From Avena insularis (taxonomy: Eukaryota > Streptophyta > Magnoliopsida > Poales > Poaceae), in assembly GCA_023614405.1 (NCBI GenBank), contig CM042684.1, forward strand, positions 473,255,650 to 473,319,649: a stretch of DNA of 64,000 bases, in the 5' to 3' direction. A program made the position numbers and the translations under genes. Positions within the stretch are counted from its first letter, which is position 1, and each line of letters begins with the position of its first letter. Below are positions 34,818 to 43,976 of this stretch, in pieces. Under the pieces are notes generated by a model. That model saw nothing but the letters and a program-made list of their open reading frames with translations. It was not told where the DNA came from and did not search any database.

Positions 34818-35633
34818 GGTTACAAGAAGACCCTCGCCTTCTCGCGGAGGGTGGAGGGGAAGCTGGTGAGGCTCGGGTGGCTCCTGATGGAGGTGGGCTT
34901 CCCCGACGGGGGCGGCGGCGGCGCGCAGTGGCGGGGGATCGTCCTTTGCAAGATTTACAGAAGCCCGCGCGGGCCAGAGCCCGGCCCCAACAACATCGCG
35001 GGCGACGCGCCGCCGTGGGCTTCCACGCGGGACAGCCTGACAGCGGCGGAGGGAGCGCGCGGCGCCACGGAGTCGGCCGTGGCGGCCAACCAAAGAACGG
35101 CGGAGGCACCGCGGGGCGCCTTGGAGTCTGCCGTGCCGGGCGGCCGAAGAACGGCTGAAGGAGAGCGGAGCGGCCCCGCGTCGGTCTTGGCGGGCGGTAC
35201 AAGGGCGGCTGAGGGGCCGCCGGGCAGCTTCGAGACAGAGGTGGCGAGCAGGACGGGGGAGGGACATCGGGGCGGCTCCGTGGCGGAGGTGGCGGGCAGC
35301 TCAGCTTCCGCGACCTGTTCTTGCGGCCAAGACCGGCGCAAGATCCTCGGCCTCGACCACTCCGCGGCGAGGGCGGCCAAGGCATGGGTCCTTGCGCAGG
35401 TCGAACTCGATGACGAAGACGCCACAGTGGACGACCCCGTGCTGTACAGGATTTGCACGACCAAGAGGGTTGAGGCGCCGGGGTGGTTGGCCTGCACCTC
35501 CAGCAGGAAGAGGAAGGAGAGGGAGGTGTGCCCGGGGTGGCTGTTGCTGACTCCGGCCTCAGCGGCGGCGGTTCGGAATGCGTCGAGCTGCGACATCTCC
35601 TGCGCGCGCTGCTGTGAGAGCCATTTATCCTGA
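34818..35633 (+). pseudogene. NAC-domain transcription factor fragment (C-terminal NAC subdomains plus tail)
   Basis: After an intron-like acceptor (ctatag) the plus frame reads GYKKTLAFSR, then LGWLLMEVGFPD and GIVLCKIYRSPRG. These correspond to NAC subdomains D and E: (K)KxLxF, W-M-E and V-C-(K/R)-I-Y, part of the DNA-binding domain. The N-terminal subdomains A-C (LPPGFRFHPTDEE and following) are absent; upstream is repeat sequence. The following 240 codons are open but low in complexity (repeats of TAE..RG..ES) and GC-rich, so that openness is weak evidence. Stop at 35631-35633. Best read as a truncated gene or pseudogene, possibly carried by or cut by a transposon. Confidence 0.5.
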
Positions 35634-36950
35634 AATCCTGACTGGATGTTGTTGATTTTGGAAACTTGAACATGTGTGTCTTTTGATTTTGGTAGAGTTC
35701 AGAAATTCTACAACCATTGCTATGTTCTGGATGACTGAACCTTATCACTGAATTGAGTTGGGAACTTCAGAACCATTTCATATCTGTTTGGATAGTTGGA
35801 TGCTGACATGGAAAGAGCAGAGTGTTCTCATATGCTCCTTGCAATTTACAGTCCATTCTCTAATATATCTTTCCTTGAAAGAAGACCCTCGGTTTAGCCA
35901 TGGAGATGAGAGTCCTATCTGAAATGAACTCGGGACCTTTTTTTGTGGGGGATAATTTTGGGATTATTGATGGCCACACTATACTGAATTACTGATCATT
36001 TAGTTGCTCTACTTGTGAGCTCATCATCTTTGTTCTTTTTACAGTATTTTTTGTTTGAGAAAGATTAAATGCTCCTTGCAAGTCATGGAGACAATTAGAC
36101 CCAAATATGCAGAGTGGTCTGTGTCTCCAGGCTAGTTTTTTTTTTTTTTGAGATTGTCTCCAGGCTAGTTTGTAACAACAGAAGTGTGTTATGAAGTTAT
36201 GGTCCACTGAAGAAGCCCTTGCAAGTCATGGAGACAAGTGCCCCTGTCGCAAAAGCCCAAGACAAATTAGTCCCCAAATATGCAGAGTGGTTTGCGGCTC
36301 CAGACTAGTTTCATCTGTAATGCAAGTCTTGTCTGTCCTGTTGTTCTGTCATCAGTAACCATGATGCTTTGCAAAATAAGTGTAATCTGTGATCTTGGTA
36401 GTGCTATCTGACTCGCTAAATTTGGATAAAACTGAACATCATGAGACTTGTATTTGTGTAATATCCCCCATTTAATTAGTTTGCCAAAGTATCTTTCACC
36501 AACATGTTCCAAGTTGCCACAACATGCATTGGTATGGCTGTCATGTCGAATCCAAGCATTCTGATTGCCTGAAACCTTCTAGTTTATCACAAAAATATCC
36601 ATCTAGAAAGCTTAAAAAACTTTTGAATCCATGAATGCACTGTCAGAAAAACCATCTCTTTAAGAACCTCTCGGACAAAATTATCACCATATATGATACA
36701 TCATAGATAACGGGCATGAATCTCACAGGTTACAAAGCGAAACATGCATGTCTGCAGCATTAACACTAACGGAATGGCACAGGACAAAACAAAATTTGAA
36801 GGTTCTTTCTTTGTACCCAACACAAAATGAATGGGAAACGATGTTTAATATGTAGTACTCCGTATATTAATCCAAAATTAAAAGCTATCAAGAATAATAT
36901 TGAAATAGCTCATTGAACTACAGTTTGATGGCTACACTATTGGCTTGCTA
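35634..36950. other. Low-copy non-coding stretch
   Basis: There is no coding frame. It may be the former 3' flank of the NAC-like fragment. It holds an imperfect duplication (36075-36137 and 36220-36312, both with 'ttgcaagtcatggagacaa' and 'aaatatgcagagtgg') and a small oligo-T insertion with target repeats at 36122-36171. Confidence 0.4.
36122..36171 (-). repeat. Oligo-T insertion flanked by a 17-bp direct repeat
   Basis: TGTCTCCAGGCTAGTTT occurs at 36122-36138 and again at 36155-36171. Between them is T11 followed by GAGAT. Seen from the minus strand this is a few bases plus poly(A) between target repeats, like a nearly empty retroposon insertion. Confidence 0.6.
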
Positions 36951-36999
36951 CTTTCTACATTCACCATGATCATGAAGAGTGGCAACAGCACGTCTAGGC

Positions 37000-37208
37000 A
37001 GCAAAGCCATCCATCAAGCTCCTCAACGACAGATGAACTCGTAGCCGTTGCGATTTTGCCACCGTGACCATCTTCTCTGCCTCAATATCTGCAGCCGTAA
37101 TCTCATCTCCAGGGTCATCTACATACATATCAGAGGACCTGTAATCCGTTTGAGGTAGAACCGGACGAAGATCGGAAGCCAGTTGCGGACCTAGGTGCCT
37201 GGAGTTTA
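37000..37208 (-). pseudogene. Downstream exon-like segment of the minus-strand low-copy gene
   Basis: On the minus strand an acceptor-like CTCCAG at about 37208 is followed by GCACCTAGG. One frame gives APRSATGFRSSSG and soon a stop. Another gives a longer acidic stretch, DYRSSDMYVDDPGDEI followed by ADIEAEKM, to about 37000. The first fits the linker after the first RRM of chloroplast ribonucleoproteins only loosely. I cannot say which frame was used. Confidence 0.35.
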
Positions 37209-37383
37209 GTCAAAAGATATTTTAACTTTACTTCACTCTAAATAACTCTTGCTAACATGAATGTACAAAAGGTAAGGATTGAAAGTGTAGTTTCATTTCC
37301 ATAGGAGAAGTAAAAAATGAACAGAGATAGAATACATGTTTCTAAGATTCAGAATATGTGAATAAAATAGCCAGTACACTCAC

Positions 37384-37485
37384 GTAGCAATGGAACATCT
37401 CTACAGCCTTCTCAGCCTCATCAACAGTACTCATGATGCCAAACCCAAATTAACGGCTCTGATCTTTTTCCCTGTTGTAAATGAT
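37384..37485 (-). pseudogene. RRM exon, chloroplast ribonucleoprotein-like, with in-frame stop
   Basis: The segment is exactly 34 codons between an AG acceptor (GTGCAG) and a GTGAGT donor on the minus strand. It reads IIYNREKDQSR, a TAA stop, then FGFGIMSTVDEAEKAVEMF. This is the RNP1 region of an RRM (normally SRGFGFV) and the following helix, with wording typical of nuclear-encoded chloroplast RNA-binding proteins. The stop replaces the conserved Gly of RNP1. The precise exon borders argue for a former gene copied as genomic DNA rather than a retrocopy. Confidence 0.6.
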
Positions 37486-38163
37486 CTGCACATCCACAAA
37501 ACAGAAACTGTGTATTAGAGAAAAGAGCCAAAGCGTACAAAATGCATATATCTATTGTCTAACTGCCCCTCCAACAATACTGATAGTGCTACGCGTTAAT
37601 AAACTATACAAAGGTCAAGATGCAATTGTTGTTCTGCAGAAAGGCATTTAAATTCTATGTTTTGTGCAGCAAAACTTCATAGTAGAAGCCACATCACAGT
37701 AGGATCTCTATATTTCACAGTTTCTGAAAAGCTATATGTACATGCCTGATATGTTTACGAATAATTGTAAGACATAGTTCTGATACAAAAAATTGTGACT
37801 GATCACCAGCCTCTGTATACTATCAGAAGAAACCATTATCCCCAAGAACTGGAGTTGACTGTAATGACCATGATCTAGCCATTACCTTACTACCTACTTG
37901 CCAGCGTCAGTGCCGGGCTAGCACAGTAGCACAGTGCGTGGTGGTCGGCGTTTGGCCAGGCTGCTCGCTTCACTTGTCCAGTTAGAATTAACTAGCCCTT
38001 CAAATGTCTGACAGGGTTGTTTGGGACGCAAAAAAGGATTGCTGGCGGTGCTTCTTGGCGTGGGGATCGAGAATTCAGATCAAGCTACTATCATCTGAGG
38101 AAGAATCTCAGTCTCAGCGATGAAACTAAATGAAGCAAAAATGATGAGCAAACGCGGACAGCA

Positions 38164-38430
38164 TTTTACCTCGGCGATGAAGAGGGAAGACAGCACGTTG
38201 AGGCGGCACCATAGCCAGAGATATCCATCCTTTTCCACTGCGGGGACGGCATCGTGGAGGAGAGTTGAGAAAGGGGGCGGATTCGGAGAGGGAGGACGGG
38301 GAAGGGGATCTCGATTGCTCGCCGAAGCTCGCGGGGGTGTGAAGGAAAGCTGCGCAGGGCGGACGGCAGCGGCGAGGAGTTCATCGAATCTGGACTGGCC
38401 TGATGGATTTGAGACGGGGAGCACGAGCAA
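38164..38430 (-). pseudogene. Possible first exon of the minus-strand low-copy gene
   Basis: ATG at 38430 gives MLVLPVSNPSGQSRFDELL, then a Ser/Pro/Arg-rich stretch, and meets a GTAAAA donor near 38164. The Ser/Pro/Arg richness with few acidic residues could be a transit peptide, consistent with a chloroplast RRM protein, but the gap to 37485 holds no RRM start that I can find. This is a weak association. Confidence 0.3.
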
Positions 38431-38471
38431 TTGATGATTTGACCGTTGCCATTGATGATTTGACCGTTGCT
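38430..38471. repeat. 21-bp tandem duplication
   Basis: ATTGATGATTTGACCGTTGC plus one base is present twice in a row, next to the putative start of the minus-strand gene. Confidence 0.85.
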
Positions 38472-39539
38472 GGGCTCAGGTCGTGTCGCCCGCTAACCTG
38501 ATTACTCATCTGATGTGCCGGGGGTAATGTGTCAAAGAAATTACAACTCCTTTTGGTTTTCTCAGTTTTTTCATCCATCTATTTTTTTTTTTAGTTTCTC
38601 TATCACGGGTGAACGCCATCTTAATTGCATTCACTATGACGTCGGTAACATTAGCTATGGATTATATTAACTCACCACACTTAAGCTATAGTATTATTTT
38701 TATTTGTGAGCTTCATCAGTCACGACCAGACGCATCTACCATCTTAAGAACATTTCTAGCGCAAAACGCGCATTTGCAGGAACATATACTAGATCGAAAC
38801 TGCATATTTAAAAAAATATCATGTTGGCACCAGATTCATACATAGGGAAGGTTTTGATCATCGAGATCGACATATGTACAGGCACAAATTAATGTCGCGC
38901 CCTGCATCCAAACTAGCCCTACCATCTACGGAGCTCTACCGGCGGTACCTACTCACAGGGGCATCTACGACGGCGTTGTCGCGCGCCTACTCATTGTTGG
39001 AGTTGGTGGTGTCGTCGTCGGAGTCGACGACGAAGAAGCCGAGTCGCGCCTAGTGCTCACGTGCGGAGCGGCGCATGGCACGGCAAAAATCACGCTGCTA
39101 TGCGGTGTGCGTGAGGCGGCGGCGCTTAGCGCGGTCCTAGACGTCGGAGACGAGGGTGAAGATCGAGTTGAACTTCGCCTCGCTCACCATGATCTCCTTG
39201 CTCTCGTCGTCGAAGTCAGTGGTGTCGTCCTCAGAGTAGTCGACAACGAAGAAGCCGAGTACTGCAAAACATGTATGCGATATGCCGCAAACCCTTTTTT
39301 TTACAAAAAAGACGGCGCGAAACAGATACCACAAACTCGTACTGCAAACCGGAATATTCCGTGGAATATTCGGCCATCTTTCTCCTAGACGCATAGATCC
39401 CATACACTGGCCATGGCACTGGATCGACTCCTGACCGAGCACCGCCATGGCGCGCGTCCCTACTGTTTCTGCTCTTGGGCCGGCCGCCGGCCAACCTGCC
39501 ACCCTACTCCTCTGCGCGCTTTGCTCCGCTCTACCAAGC

Positions 39540-39637
39540 TAAGCTAGCTAGCTAGCTACTCGTGCTGCATCGTGTACAAAGCTAGCTAGCTAGCTTCCGC
39601 TGCGCACGCTGCCGGCCATACAAAGCTAGCTAGCTCC
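39540..39637. repeat. GCTA microsatellite clusters
   Basis: Three runs of (GCTA)n at about 39540-39560, 39580-39597 and 39621-39634 are separated by 'ccgctgcgcacgctgccggc'-type spacers, so a larger unit was also duplicated. Confidence 0.85.
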
Positions 39638-39923
39638 TCCACGCGCATGCTGCCGGCCAAGCTATGCTTGATTGATTTAGAGTTAGATAAAGCTAGCAAG
39701 CCCGTGGAATCAAATAGACTCGTCATAAATAAAAGATTGATGTGCGAATCAAGGCTCGTCGCCATGAAATCGAGCTCAGAGGGTGATAGCGGCATCACCG
39801 GAGCTAGACGGGAGAAGTTGGTGCTGTATTTTCGGTGGAGAGGAGTGTTGACCGCTTTGCAGTTTACTGTAAAAACATCCTCTGAAACTGAATATATGCA
39901 GTACACGGGAACGGATATAGGGG

Positions 39924-41383
39924 TGAAGGGAATATGCCCGAGAGGCAATAATAAAGTTGTTATTATCATATTTTAAGTATATGATAGATGTTTATTTTAC
40001 ATGCTATAATTGTATTAAAAGGGAACGTTAATACATGTCTGTTTAATAAACAAATAGAGTCATTATGTTTAAATTGATATAACATCATTACAAGTAACTT
40101 TAGTCCTTAGATCATGAGATCATATCAATCAGTAACATATGAAGAGTAACCTGATAACATCAAATATCACACCATAACAGGGTGATTATAAAGTTGGGTT
40201 CAGATACTCTGATAATGTTATGTAGAGGCTCATGGATCAAGAGTGAGATTTGTTCATCCAAATGACGGAGAGATATACTCTGGGCCCTCTCGGTGATATC
40301 ACATTGATGTAGCTTGCAAGCAAGTGATGGAGATCACTATAATGTTATATCACGTGAACAAGAAAATAGTACATGTCGGTAACGAGATCAAACTAGATAC
40401 GGGGATACCGATGATCGAATCTCGGACATGTAAAATATCGCGAGACAAAAGGATATAGTTACAATGTTAAGATTCTCACGATCACATGAAGTCATCGTTG
40501 AATGTGTGGGAGTCAGTACGGATCTCCAGGTCCCCCTGCTGATTATTGATCGGAGAGAGGTCTCAATCATGTCTGCATTATTCGCGAACCATAGGGTGAC
40601 ACACTTAAGGGATACCGACACCATTTGGAGCAAATGAGTTGCCAGAAAAAGAATATCGAAGCGTTGGAATTATTTCAATGGACACCGGAATTGTTTTAGG
40701 TGAAATTGATTCTGCATGTGAAATTGAAATGTTACAAGGGATTTTATGTGAATGTTTGTTAATTAATATAATTAACAAAATTATGAATAAATAAATAAAA
40801 GAGTTTTATTAAATGAGAGTTTGCATTAAATTTGGTGGAAATTTAATGAATTTTGAGTGGTATTTTGAGTGGAGAAAATGGAAGGGCATTTGTGTGAGTG
40901 GGAGCTCCACTCACATGAATGAGGGAGAGGTGGGGGCACCCACCTTGGCCGTCGGCCAAGGCATGGGGGTTGTCCCCCTCCTCCCTCCTTCTCACTCACA
41001 CCTCCTCGTGAAGGATCTCTCCCCCCCTCTAGTATTTTCCTCATGGTCTCAGACTAGCGAGATACATGCTCCCAGTGGCTTTTTCTAGAGCAAGGATTTG
41101 TTGCTTCCGCTGCATCGCTAGAGCGAGGTCACGGAGGTTGTTGGAGTTCCGGACATGTGTGGATCATGGACGCTCCGCTAAGTTGCAGGGCTGCCGGACT
41201 TCTACACGATCTTGAGATCGACGACATCACCAACGAGTTCATACTCGTAAAGCTTTGTCGATCTTTAAGGGTATGTATTCTATAGATGTATATCCACCCG
41301 TTGCTTGTATCTAGATAGATGGATCTTGGTGCATATAGTTTCCATCGTAGAATATTTTTGTTTTCTATGCTGCGAACCCAATA
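39924..41383 (+). repeat. Copia solo LTR with target repeat agggg
   Basis: This LTR of about 1460 bp begins TGAAGGGAATATGCC and 'cgagaggcaataataa', the opening typical of Triticeae copia LTRs. It ends 'gcgaacccaata'. AGGGG flanks it at 39919-39923 and 41384-41388. There is no internal region or second LTR, hence a solo LTR left by LTR-LTR recombination. It lies inside the Harbinger-like element. Confidence 0.8.
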
Positions 41384-41520
41384 AGGGGGAGCTGCAAAAA
41401 ATATACGGTTTTGACCACTTTTCTGGGATCTTTTCGGGCCATTTTTAGGTTGTTTTTAGACCAGTACTGCAAATTTTGCGGTTTTGACCAGATATGCGGT
41501 ATCTACTAGAGATGGTCTAA

Positions 41521-42236
41521 CCGAGAATTATATTTTTGTTTGTCAGCTTCATCAGTCATGACCATGCGTCATATTATTCTATAGCTTAAGTCTGGTCGTA
41601 AGAATTCTGAGGCTATCTACCGTTATGTGACTGTCAGGTGAGTTCACCTCCATTGCCTGTGGGCCAATTTTCAGTCACCGCCTCCGGACGAAGCCAAACC
41701 CTATGTTCCCTTTGGTGTCATCATCCCGCGTCGCCTCCTCCTCCATTAGGGTTGCTCCTTCTCCTCCTCTCTGCCACATCTCCATCGGGTCTGCCGCAGC
41801 CGACGGCGCATTGTCGCTACTTGTCCCTCATGCCGATCCTTCTCCACCCCGTCTTCCATGCCCCTCCTCTCTTTCAGATGACATATGGGTGGTGGGACAG
41901 GAGGTCACCGGACAAGGTGTCAACGTGGAACCGGCTCAAACGAAACCCGCGGCCTCCTGATAGTGCTCCAACTTAGCTGCACTTTCCTCCTACAGGTTTC
42001 CTACTAGCCTAGAGATTGATCTATTACAACCTAGAGTGCATACACATGCATAAAAAATGTAATGTGCAAATCCACCACACATGTTACATTGTGTTAAAAC
42101 GAAATGTAGACGGAGAGGCGAAGCTCGTATTTTCGTCTAGTACCATCTTAATTGCGTTCGTTGTGGTAGCGGTAACGACCGTTGACTAACTATATCAGCT
42201 TCATCCATCACTATCAAACGTTCATATTATCATATA
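41521..42236. other. Unassigned sequence flanking the Harbinger-like element
   Basis: An open frame at 41638-41976 is Pro/Ser/Leu-rich and shows no family signature. The motif 'ccatcttaattgc' with nearby 'cggtaac' occurs here (about 42146) and again before the Harbinger-like element (about 38617), so an older repeat surrounds it. Confidence 0.35.
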
Positions 42237-42405
42237 CTCCCTCTATTCATAAATATAAGACATTTTAGCTTTATGAAATGAATGTATCTAGACGCCTTTT
42301 AGTGTATCGGTTCACTCTGAACCTCTATGAACCTATACACTAAAAGACGTCTAGATACATTCAGTTCACAAAGCTAAAATATTTTATATTGCTGAAAAGA
42401 GGGAG
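42237..42405. mobile_element. Stowaway MITE (Tc1/mariner)
   Basis: The element is 169 bp with termini CTCCCTCTATTCATAAATAT and the inverted GAGGGAG end, flanked by TA on both sides (42235-42236, 42406-42407). The arms (CATTTTAGCTTT / AAAGCTAAAAT) form a long hairpin. Confidence 0.9.
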
Positions 42406-42407
42406 TA

Positions 42408-43096
42408 TCAATGATCAAACATGTCAAAATTACCACCTATTAGGGCGTGTTTGGTAGGTTGTACGTTGTGTTGTTGTCCACCCATTCCCTTGCGAGAAAA
42501 AAAGGGTGGATGCCTAGGTGGCTGGGGCACCTTCATGTTATGGCTAGCGCGCTGCTCAAAGAAATCGCCAGTCAGGCCCGCTGAGAACTGCCGAATCGGC
42601 AGTTTTCGTGGTGCTAGGCCTGGGAGAGCGCGAAAGGGGCCTTCCCCTGCACACGTAGGGAAGGAGCGACTTACTCCGTGGTACCTCGGTGTCGCCCAAC
42701 ACAATCCCCTCGCCAGTCACTCTCCGCTCGCTCACTCTCACTCATGTCAGTTTCATCCACCACCATCTCGTTGGTGGCAATTCTCCGGTGCAAATCTCTT
42801 AGGGCCGAGTCCTAAAGTCGCCCTGTCCAGCTAGAGTGATGGTGAGAGGTCGACCTAGTCTATCTAGGGGTAATTTTAATTTCCCCCAATTCCCTTGGGG
42901 GCTTAGGGTTTGCTGTTGATTTAGGAATTTCTTGTGTGGCCTCAGTTAAATTCGATTCTGTTGCAATGTCATATTAACTAGGACCTCATGGACATGGACT
43001 CTACTCCAAACTGCATTGAAGACCCCACATTATGCGGCAAGGCAATGGATTGTCCCTAGGTGTGTGACATCCACAAGCTAGAACCTGTCAAGCGTG
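42408..43096 (+). pseudogene. Unknown low-copy region with a short coding-like remnant cut by the copia LTR
   Basis: A 'gggcgtgtttggtagg' motif at 42442 resembles DNA transposon edges. Near 42990-43096 the plus frame reads MDMDSTPNCIEDP, then GKAMDCP, a TAG, and CDIHKLEPVKR, running straight into the copia LTR start. The Cys/His spacing after the stop suggests the first part of a zinc finger, but too little is left to name it. Confidence 0.3.
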
Positions 43097-43104
43097 TGTT
43101 AGGA

Positions 43105-43109
43105 ATATG
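43105..43109. repeat. Left target repeat (atatg) of the Sabrina-like LTR
   Basis: ATATG is repeated at 62450-62454 immediately after the other edge of the LTR, nearly 19.4 kb away, which ties the two pieces of that LTR to one insertion. Confidence 0.85.
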
Positions 43110-43280
43110 TGATACGTTGTAAACGTATCTATAATTTTTGATGTTCCATTCTTGTTTTATATCTACTTTCTTATGTTTTGTCCACACTTTAGAGTATCTG
43201 TACACATTTTCTGAAACTAACCTATTAATAAGATACCACAGTGCCAGTTGCCTATTTTCTGCTGTTTTTGGTTTCAGAAA

Positions 43281-43798
43281 TGTTGGGGATATACTTTTCG
43301 GGTATCCTCACAGTTCCTCACTGACCAGGGTGGCCCACTTCGGGTTAGAGCTTTGCTTCACGGGCGACCCAGTCAGGGAGAAGATACAGAGTCCAGTCTG
43401 GCTATGGAAACGCCCAGAAGACTTACCGACGTAGGCCCATAGTGTTACTTGTAGTTCAAGATGTACTCTGTAACCGACTCTTAGTCGTAGCCGGATAGAT
43501 TTCTCCTGTAAACCCTAGGTCGGATATCTATATAAGTTGTCATAGGAAGAGCCTTTAGGGCACCTACCCTCACAATAGTCTACAATCTCAACTCGCACAG
43601 GCGAAACCCTTGTAACCCATATTCCGGCTCTGCCGTATTACTGGATTGCTAGCAGGAGTAGGATCCGTCCAAAGCCGGCGTATTCGAACCTGGGTAAACT
43701 TGTGTGCTCACCGTCCCGGAACACCGTACGTCTCACACCCTCTCTTCCACACGCCTCGAGGACCCCCTCATGGCGTACTTGTCATCAATCTGACGACA
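43281..43798 (+). repeat. 5' LTR of the Tat-like element
   Basis: This is a 518-bp LTR, starting TGTTGGGGATATAC and ending TGACGACA. It has the TATA box at 43528 and the gaacctgggtaaact leader at 43686. The 3' copy at 61966 begins TATTGGGG, one change from this start. Confidence 0.85.
43528..43536 (+). promoter_or_regulatory. TATA box in the Tat-like 5' LTR
   Basis: CTATATAAG lies about 250 bp into the LTR. The transcription start is expected near 43560. Confidence 0.6.
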
Positions 43799-43800
43799 GT

Positions 43801-43818
43801 TGGTGCCCACCGTGGAGC
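43801..43818 (+). other. Primer-binding site, tRNA-Lys type
   Basis: TGGTGCCCACCGTGGAGC starts two bases after the LTR. It complements the 3' end of plant tRNA-Lys (CCCCACGGTGGGCGCCA) with two mismatches. Confidence 0.7.
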
Positions 43819-43976
43819 AAGTGACCTTCGGATCTACGTTCTGAGCGGAATCTACAAGAATCGGAATCGGCGAGACTATCGTCGTCGGTCGCATCCTCTA
43901 CGCCAGCGACGTCCCTCTCATCGTTCTCGACGAGACCTGAATTCCGGCTAGGGAGGCCGTGACTACCTACACCATC

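Larger units (their letters stand above)
38748..41517. mobile_element. PIF/Harbinger-like non-autonomous DNA transposon
   Basis: The left end GAACATTTCTAG and the right end (inverted) GACCATCTCTAG match at 10 of 12 bases. Both are flanked by TAA (38745-38747 and 41518-41520), the 3-bp target duplication of this superfamily. Without the nested solo LTR and its target repeat the element is about 1.3 kb. It contains a minus-strand acidic fragment (VVDYSEDDTTDFDDESKE, about 39150-39250) but no DDE transposase. Confidence 0.6.

Noticed and set aside
34400..35760. Overlapping long frames on both strands (up to 312 codons)
   Set aside because: GC-rich sequence is short of stop codons. Only the short NAC-like stretch on the plus strand has recognisable motifs; the minus-strand frames are Pro/Arg-rich shadows.
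42421..42834. Plus-strand 137-codon frame
   Set aside because: No recognisable domain, composition-driven, and out of line with the short remnant before the copia LTR.
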